NCBI GenBank assembly: GCA_019114015.1
Contig: DXGG01000071.1
Location: 1-34,049, forward strand
Direction: 5' to 3'
Source of the DNA: Candidatus Onthomorpha intestinigallinarum
GTDB taxonomy: Bacteria > Bacteroidota > Bacteroidia > Bacteroidales > P3
DNA: 34,049 nt
Shown one piece after another: positions 24,135-30,835 of the stretch. The position numbers and the translations under genes were made by a program. The notes below the pieces were generated by a model, which was not told the DNA's origin, made no database searches, and saw nothing but the letters and a program-made list of their open reading frames with translations. Every line of letters starts with the position of its first letter. The first letter of the stretch is position 1.

Positions 24135-25325
24135 TTATATTTGGTAGAAAAAATATTTTTTTATCTCCTTGGACAAAAACGAACTGTCCAACTGGTCAGA
24201 CGCATCGCATATCTCCTTTATTTCACCATTCTCGAAAAGAATGTTTATCCTGGTATCGTTGAAGTTATAAGCCTTGTTGTGAAGCTCATCCGTAGCCGTA
24301 AAATATTTTCTCGACACCTCGTCCCCATAACTGCAAACGGATTCTATCTGTTCGTCGGTAAAAGGATTGTCCTGTATTGTAACATGTCCGAGAGTTCTAT
24401 TCATGAGACTTGAAGAAAGGCGTCTCAATATTCCGTCACCGTGTCCGGACCATACCTTTACCGCACTCCATATGTCCGAATCGTCCAAAAGCCTGAAATG
24501 TTCAAGAGCCTCCCTGTCAGAAAGGTCCCTTTGTCCCTTGTCAAGAAAATAATAAAGATGAGAGCTTAGAGGATATGACTCATAATCAAGCCTTCCTTCC
24601 TGCTGCAGGTCCTTTGCCCTGAGCAGAACCTTGGATAGAAGATTGTCGGCGGCAACAACGGTCTTGTGCATGTAAACCTGCCAATACATAAGCCGTCTTG
24701 AAATGATGAACTTCTCAATGGAATATATCCCTTTCTGGTCTATCACAAGTTCATCGTCCTTGACATTGAACATTTTCAGTATTCTGTCCGTACCTATCAC
24801 CCCTTCGCTCACGCCGGTAAAGAAACTGTCCCTTGTCAGATAGTCCAAACGGTCGGTGTCAACCTGTGAGGATACAAGCTGATGAAGAAAGGCCCTGCCA
24901 TAACAGCCTGAGAACACATCTATTGCCGTTTGTGCAACACCGCACTCGGACATGAAGTGTTTTGTCAGCTCTTCGTGTGAACAACTGAAAAAGAAATGTT
25001 CCAGACAATGCGAAAAGGGGGCATGTCCCGTATCGTGCAGAAGAATTGCGACAAGAGTCGCACTCTCCTCTTCCCTTGAAATGTCTATTCCTTTCTGTTT
25101 CAAGACATCCAAAGCCTGATACATGAGATGCATTGCGCCGAGTGAATGGGCAAAACGCGTGTGTTCGGCTCCGGGATAGACCATATTGCTCAATCCCAAC
25201 TGCCTTATGCGCCTGAGCCTTTGCATTACAGGTGTCTGAATCAAATCGAAAATATCCTCGCTCGGAATATTGATGAATCCGTAAACCGGATCGTTTATGA
25301 TTTTTCTTTTATTGCTCGTAATCAT
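24135..25325 (-). CDS. HD-domain phosphohydrolase (dNTPase-like)
   Basis: I start at ATG 25325 (MITSNKRKIINDPVYGFINIP), as in relatives; an upstream frame to 25421 runs through the palindromic repeat and across the -7 box and is not coding. The 396-residue product has RFAHSLGAMH (His60), LLHDTGHAPFSH (His97-Asp98, His106) and DRLDYLTRDSFF (Asp161), the metal site of HD phosphohydrolases related to dGTPases. The substrate may be a dNTP or another nucleotide. The -7 box TACCTTTG is only six bases from the ATG, so the mRNA may be leaderless. No signal peptide; it should be cytoplasmic. Confidence 0.87.
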   Translation of the reverse strand: MITSNKRKIINDPVYGFINIPSEDIFDLIQTPVMQRLRRIRQLGLSNMVYPGAEHTRFAHSLGAMHLMYQALDVLKQKGIDISREEESATLVAILLHDTGHAPFSHCLEHFFFSCSHEELTKHFMSECGVAQTAIDVFSGCYGRAFLHQLVSSQVDTDRLDYLTRDSFFTGVSEGVIGTDRILKMFNVKDDELVIDQKGIYSIEKFIISRRLMYWQVYMHKTVVAADNLLSKVLLRAKDLQQEGRLDYESYPLSSHLYYFLDKGQRDLSDREALEHFRLLDDSDIWSAVKVWSGHGDGILRRLSSSLMNRTLGHVTIQDNPFTDEQIESVCSYGDEVSRKYFTATDELHNKAYNFNDTRINILFENGEIKEICDASDQLDSSFLSKEIKKYFFYQI

Positions 25326-25331
25326 TGACTG

Positions 25332-25339
25332 CAAAGGTA
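25332..25339 (-). promoter_or_regulatory. -7 box directly before the HD-protein start
   Basis: Minus-strand TACCTTTG ends six bases before the ATG at 25325; the junction reads TTTGCAGTCAATG. An imperfect -33 element TTTC lies 20 bases upstream (25363-25360). Transcription should begin at or next to the start codon. Confidence 0.65.
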
Positions 25340-25373
25340 CACAAAAAAAATATATGCCGGAAATGAAACTTTG

Positions 25374-25431
25374 TTTCGGAAAAATGGATTCAGAAAAGAA
25401 AAAATTCTTTTCTGAATCCATTTTTCCGAAA
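25374..25431. terminator. Perfect 25-bp hairpin after the peptide-binding lipoprotein gene; second copy of the thiF hairpin
   Basis: Arms 25374-25398 and 25407-25431 are perfectly complementary around an 8-base loop. The core GGATTCAGAAAAG, loop and A/T flanks are nearly identical to the hairpin at 5684-5729; one C:G pair there is T:A here. It lies 16 bases past the stop of the minus-strand gene at 25447 and can terminate it. A variant AATCAAATTAC palindrome half is attached at 25430-25440. Confidence 0.75.
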
Positions 25432-25446
25432 TCAAATTACGGGAAA

Positions 25447-27081
25447 TTACAACTTTTTCACATGCTTGAGAATAAGCAGATTCATCGGATTTGTTTCCAA
25501 TCCGGTTATGTTTTTCTGGGCGAATCTCAGTACCTGATCATAATACAATATCACGACAGGAGCCTGCTCCATTATCATGTCGTTCATCTGTCCGTACAGT
25601 TCAGAACGCTTTGCCGCGTCTGTTTCCCTGCTTGCCCTGATGTAGAGTTCGTCGAACCTGCGGTCGGAGAAATGCGTATAGTTCGAGCCTTTGGGTGCGA
25701 AGTTTTCGGAATAGAACAGAGAGAGATAGTTTTCGGCATCGGGATAATCCGCAATCCATGAACCGCGGAACCAGTCCGTCTTGCCCTGTGCAATATGCTC
25801 TCTCAGCACTGCGGGAGGGTTTACGTCTATACTTACCTTAATACCAAGCAAACCCAACTGTTGCTGAATGTATTTGCACAAGTCAAGATAAGTTGAGGTT
25901 GTGGACAGGATTATTTCCCCCATTCCCTTTCCGTTAGGGTAACCTGCCTGTTTCAAAAGTTCCTTGCTTTTCTGCGGATTGTACTCGTATCTTATGCGTG
26001 AGGCGGAATCGAAACCCGGAAGCCCTTTCGGGATTATTCCCCATTCGCCCGGAGTGCCTATGTTGTTGCGCATGTATTTTATCATCTTCCTTCGGTCGAA
26101 TCCGTAGTTTATTGCCTGTCTTACCCTTTTGTCCCGCAACGGATTGTTCTCCGTTTCGGAATCCAGTTTGAAACCAAGGTATTCGGTATTGAGATAGGGC
26201 TGGGTGAGAAGTTGTATTCTGTCCTTGTACTTGTCCTTCAATTTACCGCTTCTGGTCAACACCTCATCCTTGTAATTGGGATCTATTCCCGAAATAAAGT
26301 CTATGTTTCCCTTTACGAACTCGAGAAAGACGGATTGTTTGTCAACAATGAAAGTAATTGCCACTGCATCAAGATAAGGCAGGGAATTGCCCAGGCTGTC
26401 CTTTTCAAAATAGTCCTCGTTTTTCAAAAGAACCAGCTTTACTCCCTCCTTCCATATACGGAACTTGAAAGGCCCCGTACCTATCGGGTGTTTACGGTAT
26501 TCTTTGCCGTAATGCTCCACCACTTCCCTTGCGAGCACACTACCGTAAGGCATGGTCAGTATGCCGAGAAATGGAGAAAATGCCTGCTTGAGCCTTATCA
26601 CGAATGTCGAATCGTCCTTTGCGATAAAGCCGTATTTGCCTTGAACCGTCTCGACACACGAAAAAAACGGTGCACCGGGTGAGGCGGTCTTCTCATCCAC
26701 TATTCTGTTGAAACTGTAAACGAAATCCGAAGCCACAACCCTGCGTTTCTTGCCCTTGAACAATTCATGGGGATGAAAAAACACGTCATTCCTGAGATGA
26801 AACACGTATTCCCTGCCGTCAGGACTTATTTCCCAACTTTTGGCTATACATGGAAGGATGTTCAAGTCTTTATCCAACTGTACGAGTCCGTTGTACAGCT
26901 GCACATCCGCCCAAATCATTGCCTGGTCCTTTGCATATGCGGGGTCCAACGAGTTTATGTTCGCAGACTCGTTATAACGGAAAACCTTTCTGTTTTCTGT
27001 TGCCGCATCCTTTTCCGCACAGGAAAACAGGCAAAAAACAAAAAGGTTTAATACAATAAATATGTATATGTTGTTTTTCAA
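25447..27081 (-). CDS. Oligopeptide ABC transporter substrate-binding lipoprotein (family 5)
   Basis: The 544-residue protein has a lipoprotein signal with Cys21 (FCLFSCAEKD). It then reads as a family 5 solute-binding protein: ANINSLDPAYAKD, VQLYNGLVQLDKDLNILPCIAKSWEISPDGREYVFHLRNDVFFH, VVASDFVYSFNRIVD, and later VRQAINYGFDRRKMIKYM and PDAENYLSLFYSENFAPKGSNYTHFSDRRFDELY. It should capture peptides or similar ligands at the outer face of the membrane. No permease or ATPase gene is next to it. It starts five bases after the YitT-family stop, so the two are translationally linked. Confidence 0.9.
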   Translation of the reverse strand: MKNNIYIFIVLNLFVFCLFSCAEKDAATENRKVFRYNESANINSLDPAYAKDQAMIWADVQLYNGLVQLDKDLNILPCIAKSWEISPDGREYVFHLRNDVFFHPHELFKGKKRRVVASDFVYSFNRIVDEKTASPGAPFFSCVETVQGKYGFIAKDDSTFVIRLKQAFSPFLGILTMPYGSVLAREVVEHYGKEYRKHPIGTGPFKFRIWKEGVKLVLLKNEDYFEKDSLGNSLPYLDAVAITFIVDKQSVFLEFVKGNIDFISGIDPNYKDEVLTRSGKLKDKYKDRIQLLTQPYLNTEYLGFKLDSETENNPLRDKRVRQAINYGFDRRKMIKYMRNNIGTPGEWGIIPKGLPGFDSASRIRYEYNPQKSKELLKQAGYPNGKGMGEIILSTTSTYLDLCKYIQQQLGLLGIKVSIDVNPPAVLREHIAQGKTDWFRGSWIADYPDAENYLSLFYSENFAPKGSNYTHFSDRRFDELYIRASRETDAAKRSELYGQMNDMIMEQAPVVILYYDQVLRFAQKNITGLETNPMNLLILKHVKKL

Positions 27082-27086
27082 GTGTT

Positions 27087-27986
27087 CTACATCTTTATCG
27101 TGTCGAAATTCTTGCCGTAAACGCCCTGAGTTTTGGCAACTGAGATAAATGCGTTGGGATCTATCGCCTTGACCAGTCTCATTATTGCAACCTTGTCGTT
27201 CTTTTGGGCTATCACCAAAAGCACCTTTTGATCCTTCTTGCTGTACCAGCCCCAGCCGTTTAGCAAGGTAACACCGCGTTTGACTTCATTGCCTATCGCA
27301 TCCGCGATCTTTTCATTCAACTGCGACATTATGGTTATCTGATAGGTTTGCTTCTGACCTTCCACAACCAAATCGATGGAATAGGTAAACACTCCCAAGA
27401 CAACATAACAGTAAACCATTTCTTCGATTTCATTACCTATCAAAAGAGTGCTCGTTATAACCAATGCATCGACAACCAAAATAACGGAGCCGGGACTGAC
27501 ATTGCGGTATTTTGTGACGATAAGGGCGATTATGTCGCTGCCTCCCGAATTGCCTCCGTTCACAAAGCACAAGCCTATTCCCAATCCCGACAAGGCGCCT
27601 CCGAGTATGGCACGCGTAATGAGCTCCATGTTTTCGAATTTGAACTGTTCCATGTTCTGAACCTCCAAAATCTGCTGGAAAAAAATCAGAGCCAAAGAAG
27701 CGGTCGTCATTCCCACAATGGTATTGATTCCGAATTTGCCTCCCAAAATCTTGTAGCCGATAGCCAGCAATATGGCATTGATTACGAAGTTTGAAATACC
27801 CATGGGAATCTCCGTGAGATAATATATGACGGACGACAAGCCGACAACACCTCCTCCGATTATGTGTTTGGGTACCAAAAACACCGACCACGCAAAACAA
27901 TATAAAACTATACCGCAGACAATAAAGAAATACTGCATCACTATCTTCCATACGGGTGTGGCCTTCAGTTTGTTCAATGTATTCAT
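27087..27986 (-). CDS. YitT-family membrane protein (DUF161 + DUF2179)
   Basis: The 299-residue product has five to six hydrophobic helices in residues 15-205, with the glycine-rich family motifs HIIGGGVVGLSSVIYYLTEIPMG and FVNGGNSGGSDIIALI. The C-terminal 90 residues are a soluble DUF2179-type domain (YQITIMSQLNEKIADAIGNEVKRGVTLLNGWGWYSKKDQKVLLVI; FISVAKTQGVYG). Function is not established for the family; it is thought to be a transporter or regulator. It is followed after five bases by the peptide-binding lipoprotein. The gap to the upstream gene is 52 bases and I see only a degenerate -7 box (GAACTTTG) there. Confidence 0.88.
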   Translation of the reverse strand: MNTLNKLKATPVWKIVMQYFFIVCGIVLYCFAWSVFLVPKHIIGGGVVGLSSVIYYLTEIPMGISNFVINAILLAIGYKILGGKFGINTIVGMTTASLALIFFQQILEVQNMEQFKFENMELITRAILGGALSGLGIGLCFVNGGNSGGSDIIALIVTKYRNVSPGSVILVVDALVITSTLLIGNEIEEMVYCYVVLGVFTYSIDLVVEGQKQTYQITIMSQLNEKIADAIGNEVKRGVTLLNGWGWYSKKDQKVLLVIAQKNDKVAIMRLVKAIDPNAFISVAKTQGVYGKNFDTIKM

Positions 27987-28038
27987 TTCAAAGTTCGTTT
28001 TACAGATTCTATGAATAAATGTTCTATTTAATGCTTGT

Positions 28039-29988
28039 CTAATGTTGCAAATACAAAAGAATGCTTTGATTCAGGTCTTCAAAATCCAAATTTCTGGAAA
28101 TAATGTTTCCATTTGAATCTACAAGTATGTTTTGTGGTATATGCTCCAATTCATAAAGCTTGACTATTACGCTGTTCCAACGTTTCAAATCGGAGACATT
28201 TGTCCATTTCAGTCCTTCTTCCTCAATCGCATTCGTCCATGCTGCTCTTGAATCATCCAAGGAAACGCCTATGATTTCGAAACCTTCATTCTTGTATTTG
28301 TTATATAACACTCTGAGTTCCTTGTTTCTAAGTCGGCTCGTATTATCCCACGAAGCCCAAAAATAAATAAGAGTACATTTATTCCGGGACACGAATTGGG
28401 ACAGACTGACCGGCTTTCCATTACTGTCATTCAAAACAAAGTCCTTGACCTTTTGGCCTATTTTTTCATTTTTGTCCAGTTCTTCAAGATGCTTTAACAA
28501 CATGTCATACTGGAAAGTAAGTTTCGCCTGACCGTCAAGCCGAAGCACTATCTCCCTTAACTCGTTAGTGTTCAGATATGGCGCAAGATAACTGCTTATT
28601 ATCAAAGGAGAATAAATGCTTTGGGGATTGTCTAATACGTAATTCATCAAACACTGCATCGGATTTTTCTTACGATTGCACATATCGGCTATCTGCAGGA
28701 ACTCATCATTGCTTTCCGAACCCGATATCCTCACATTGTTCAAATCCTTCACGTCTCCACTTATCTCAATATTTTCATTACCAAGGAAAAACGACAATTC
28801 CCCAAGACGTGAAGGCAATGTGATTATTCCGGTGCAAACCATGTCGACACTACCGGAGAATTCAAACAATCCGTTGACTATCTTGGTCGTCATCCTTTCC
28901 TTTTTACCGTCTTTCAACAGCAGTTCCAACGTCATTACACCTTCATCCAGTCCGGCAAAAGAGCCCTTGATGTCAAAGCCTCTTGAACCCGTAAGTTCCT
29001 TTAATAAATCCGACAGTTCGTTTGTCTTGAGATTGAATGCCAGAATACTGCCTTCATTGTCCATAAGAACATTGTACGGAATCGCCTTGACCATATATTG
29101 CTCGACAGCCTGACTTTCCCATTTCTTCAAGTCGGACAACTGCTCCCAACTCAATCCGTCCGCCTTTATTGCCCGTTTCCATTCGTTTCTGTCCTCATCC
29201 AAACTGACGCTTACTATATTGAAACCCTTGTTCTTGTACTTGTTGTAAACCGAAACCAAGGACATATTTTCCTCTCTCGATTCTTTGCTCCATGAAGCCC
29301 AAAAATGGAGCAATGTATATTTGTTTTCCCTTATACAATTGCCAAGTCTTATTTGTTTCCCGTCTGCATTCTTCATCACCAAATCAGGAGCTTTGCCTCC
29401 CGTTTTCAAATTCCGCATGGATTCCTCCCTCTGACGCAATTTTCTGTAATGATAAGTGTTCAACGCTTCCCCTTTCAATGTGTTCAATGTGCGGTTCAAT
29501 TCGTCGTAATCCCACCTGTGAGCAAGGTAAGTGGCTATTATGTCCGGACAAAATATATGTTCCGGATGATTTATCACCCAATTGTCCAAACGTGACAAAT
29601 GTACATCATAGTCTTCCTTCTTTTTTGGATAAACTGTCTCGTACCACTCGTCGGTAAGTTTGGAACCCTTTATGCGGTTCTTCTTTTCCTTGCCCGGAAA
29701 CAGGCTTACCTCCAACGTAGCTCCAGGTTCCAGATACAGCCTGTATGTTTTCTTGCCGTTCAATGTCAACAAGGCAGGAACCGCATCACGTATCTGTCCC
29801 CTGAAATAAAACCTGCCGTCTTCCTCTATTGAGGCGCTGTCGAGCTTTTCATTACCGTCTCTGAAGTATGTCCGAAGCGTTGCAACGCCTTTCGTACTGC
29901 CCTTTACCGAACCGTTGACAACGTAACCCTGTCCAAAAGACAGAACAGAGACAAACAACAAAAAAACAATAAAAATCGATTTTCTCAT
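28039..29988 (-). CDS. Tandem-duplicated DUF4369-thioredoxin-fold protein lacking CxxC
   Basis: The signal peptide (FIVFLLFVSVLSFG, cleavage near 19) is followed by two similar modules. Module 1 has a DUF4369-like beta domain (22-110: VVNGSVKGSTKGVATL) and a TlpA/AhpC-TSA-like thioredoxin domain (about 196-330). Module 2 repeats both (about 336-425 and 508-649). The paired segments LLHFWASWSKES (226-237) and LIYFWASWDNTS (540-551) show that the CxxC is replaced by SKES and DNTS; the cis-prolines are kept (IPYNV Pro304, IPQNI Pro618). It is therefore not a normal disulfide reductase. It follows smpB by 15 bases. A binding or scaffold role in the periplasm is my inference. Confidence 0.85.
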   Translation of the reverse strand: MRKSIFIVFLLFVSVLSFGQGYVVNGSVKGSTKGVATLRTYFRDGNEKLDSASIEEDGRFYFRGQIRDAVPALLTLNGKKTYRLYLEPGATLEVSLFPGKEKKNRIKGSKLTDEWYETVYPKKKEDYDVHLSRLDNWVINHPEHIFCPDIIATYLAHRWDYDELNRTLNTLKGEALNTYHYRKLRQREESMRNLKTGGKAPDLVMKNADGKQIRLGNCIRENKYTLLHFWASWSKESREENMSLVSVYNKYKNKGFNIVSVSLDEDRNEWKRAIKADGLSWEQLSDLKKWESQAVEQYMVKAIPYNVLMDNEGSILAFNLKTNELSDLLKELTGSRGFDIKGSFAGLDEGVMTLELLLKDGKKERMTTKIVNGLFEFSGSVDMVCTGIITLPSRLGELSFFLGNENIEISGDVKDLNNVRISGSESNDEFLQIADMCNRKKNPMQCLMNYVLDNPQSIYSPLIISSYLAPYLNTNELREIVLRLDGQAKLTFQYDMLLKHLEELDKNEKIGQKVKDFVLNDSNGKPVSLSQFVSRNKCTLIYFWASWDNTSRLRNKELRVLYNKYKNEGFEIIGVSLDDSRAAWTNAIEEEGLKWTNVSDLKRWNSVIVKLYELEHIPQNILVDSNGNIISRNLDFEDLNQSILLYLQH

Positions 29989-30003
29989 ATTCCAATACCA
30001 AAA

Positions 30004-30465
30004 TTAAAATTTAAGGGCTCTTTCCATTTCCCTCTTATTGTCTTTCAATTTGATGCTTTCCCTTTTGTCATAGGAATGTTTCCCCCTGCACAGACTTATT
30101 TCCAGTTTCGCAAAACCTCTCTGGTCTATGTACAACAATGTAGGTATGATTGTAAAGCCCTTTTCCTTGCTTTTATTTTCCAATTTTCTCAATTCGTTCT
30201 TTTTAAGCAGCAGTTTACGGGTTCTCTTAGCCTGATGATTGTAGTACGAACCGAACCTGTATTCGGATATGTGCATGTTGTAAACCCACAACTCTCCTTT
30301 ATCGAACATGCAATACGCATCCGTAAGATTGGCCTTGCCCTCTCTTATGGATTTTATCTCCGTTCCGCACAACACCAATCCCGCAGTAAAGGTCTGTATG
30401 AAAAAATATTCAAATCCCGCCCTTTTGTTCTTTATGTCTATCAAGTGTTTTTCTTCCCCCTGCAT
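30004..30465 (-). CDS. smpB: SsrA-binding protein SmpB
   Basis: SmpB binds tmRNA and delivers it to stalled ribosomes. The 153-residue product (start ATG 30465) shows LIDIKNKRAGFEYFFIQTFTAGLVLCGTEIKSIREGKANLTDAYC, a central RRLLLKK-type segment (RTRKLLLKKNELRKL), IPTLLYIDQRGFAKLEISLCRGKHSYDKRESIK and a basic C-tail. An in-frame ATG nine codons upstream is rejected because a -7 box lies between it and 30465. The -7 to ATG distance of six bases predicts a leaderless transcript. The ssrA gene itself is not in this window. Confidence 0.95.
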   Translation of the reverse strand: MQGEEKHLIDIKNKRAGFEYFFIQTFTAGLVLCGTEIKSIREGKANLTDAYCMFDKGELWVYNMHISEYRFGSYYNHQAKRTRKLLLKKNELRKLENKSKEKGFTIIPTLLYIDQRGFAKLEISLCRGKHSYDKRESIKLKDNKREMERALKF

Positions 30466-30471
30466 AGACTG

Positions 30472-30479
30472 CAAAAATA
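30472..30479 (-). promoter_or_regulatory. -7 box directly before the smpB start
   Basis: Minus-strand TATTTTTG ends six bases before ATG 30465; the junction TTTGCAGTCTATG is almost the same as that of the HD-protein gene. No TTTG is seen at the usual -33 distance. Confidence 0.6.
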
Positions 30480-30544
30480 CTAAAAAAAACATATTCCGAT
30501 ATTATCTTTCTCATATTTGTTGTCCCTTAAGGTCGGAACGGACG

Positions 30545-30566
30545 GTTCTGCATCAGGAACATTTTT
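30545..30566 (+). other. Small orphan hairpin with T run in the smpB-tRNA gap
   Basis: GTTCTG (30545-30550) can pair with CAGGAAC (30554-30560) with one bulged G, followed by TTTTT at 30562-30566. It resembles a weak terminator reading rightward, but no gene precedes it on the plus strand. The remaining bases between 30480 and 30624 show no open frame worth calling. Confidence 0.25.
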
Positions 30567-30624
30567 CAAATATATTGTCAATCAAAACCTTGCAATGGAC
30601 GATTCCTTTTTTTTGTTTTCAAAA

Positions 30625-30655
30625 TTTGCAGGTAAGGAAAAAAGTAGTACTTTTG
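30625..30655 (+). promoter_or_regulatory. Consensus promoter for tRNA-Lys
   Basis: TTTG at 30625-30628, a 19-base spacer and TACTTTTG at 30648-30655 form a full -33/-7 Bacteroidetes promoter, the best in the window. The tRNA 5' end is 18 bases downstream. Confidence 0.8.
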
Positions 30656-30673
30656 CACTCGCCAATTGCGGTT

Positions 30674-30746
30674 GACCAAGTAGCTCAGCCGGTAGAGCAC
30701 ATCCCTTTTAAGGATGGGGTCCTGGGTTCGAGTCCCAGCTTGGTCA
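30674..30746 (+). tRNA. tRNA-Lys (anticodon UUU)
   Basis: A complete cloverleaf of 73 bases can be drawn: acceptor GACCAAG / CTTGGTC, D stem GCTC / GAGC, anticodon stem CATCC / GGATG around CTTTTAA with anticodon TTT at 30707-30709, T stem CTGGG / CCCAG around TTCGAGT, discriminator A. CCA is not encoded and must be added after transcription. It decodes AAA and AAG lysine codons. Confidence 0.97.
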
Positions 30747-30786
30747 CAAAAGCCGATTCAGATTAGAGTCGGCTTTTGTGTTTTTT
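30745..30786 (+). terminator. Intrinsic terminator of tRNA-Lys
   Basis: A perfect 12-bp stem (30745-30756 with 30769-30780, CACAAAAGCCGA / TCGGCTTTTGTG) with a 12-base loop is followed by TTTTTT. The left arm starts within the last two bases of the tRNA. Confidence 0.85.
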
Positions 30787-30808
30787 CCGACCCTTTTTAT
30801 TAACTTTG
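30775..30808 (+). promoter_or_regulatory. Promoter of the M1 peptidase gene, overlapping the tRNA terminator
   Basis: TAACTTTG at 30801-30808 followed by CA is a good -7 box, 27 bases before ATG 30836. The matching TTTG at 30775-30778 (22-base spacing) is part of the 3' arm of the tRNA terminator. Confidence 0.6.
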
Positions 30809-30835
30809 CAACCGTTTCATTTTTAATCCAAAGTC

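Noticed and set aside
25326..25421. N-terminal extension of the HD protein
   Set aside because: The added residues are the translated palindromic repeat and cross the -7 box; homologues start near MITSNKRK-like sequence.
17847..25440. CRISPR array
   Set aside because: The repeats are short, degenerate, palindromic and scattered, with no regular spacers and no cas genes.
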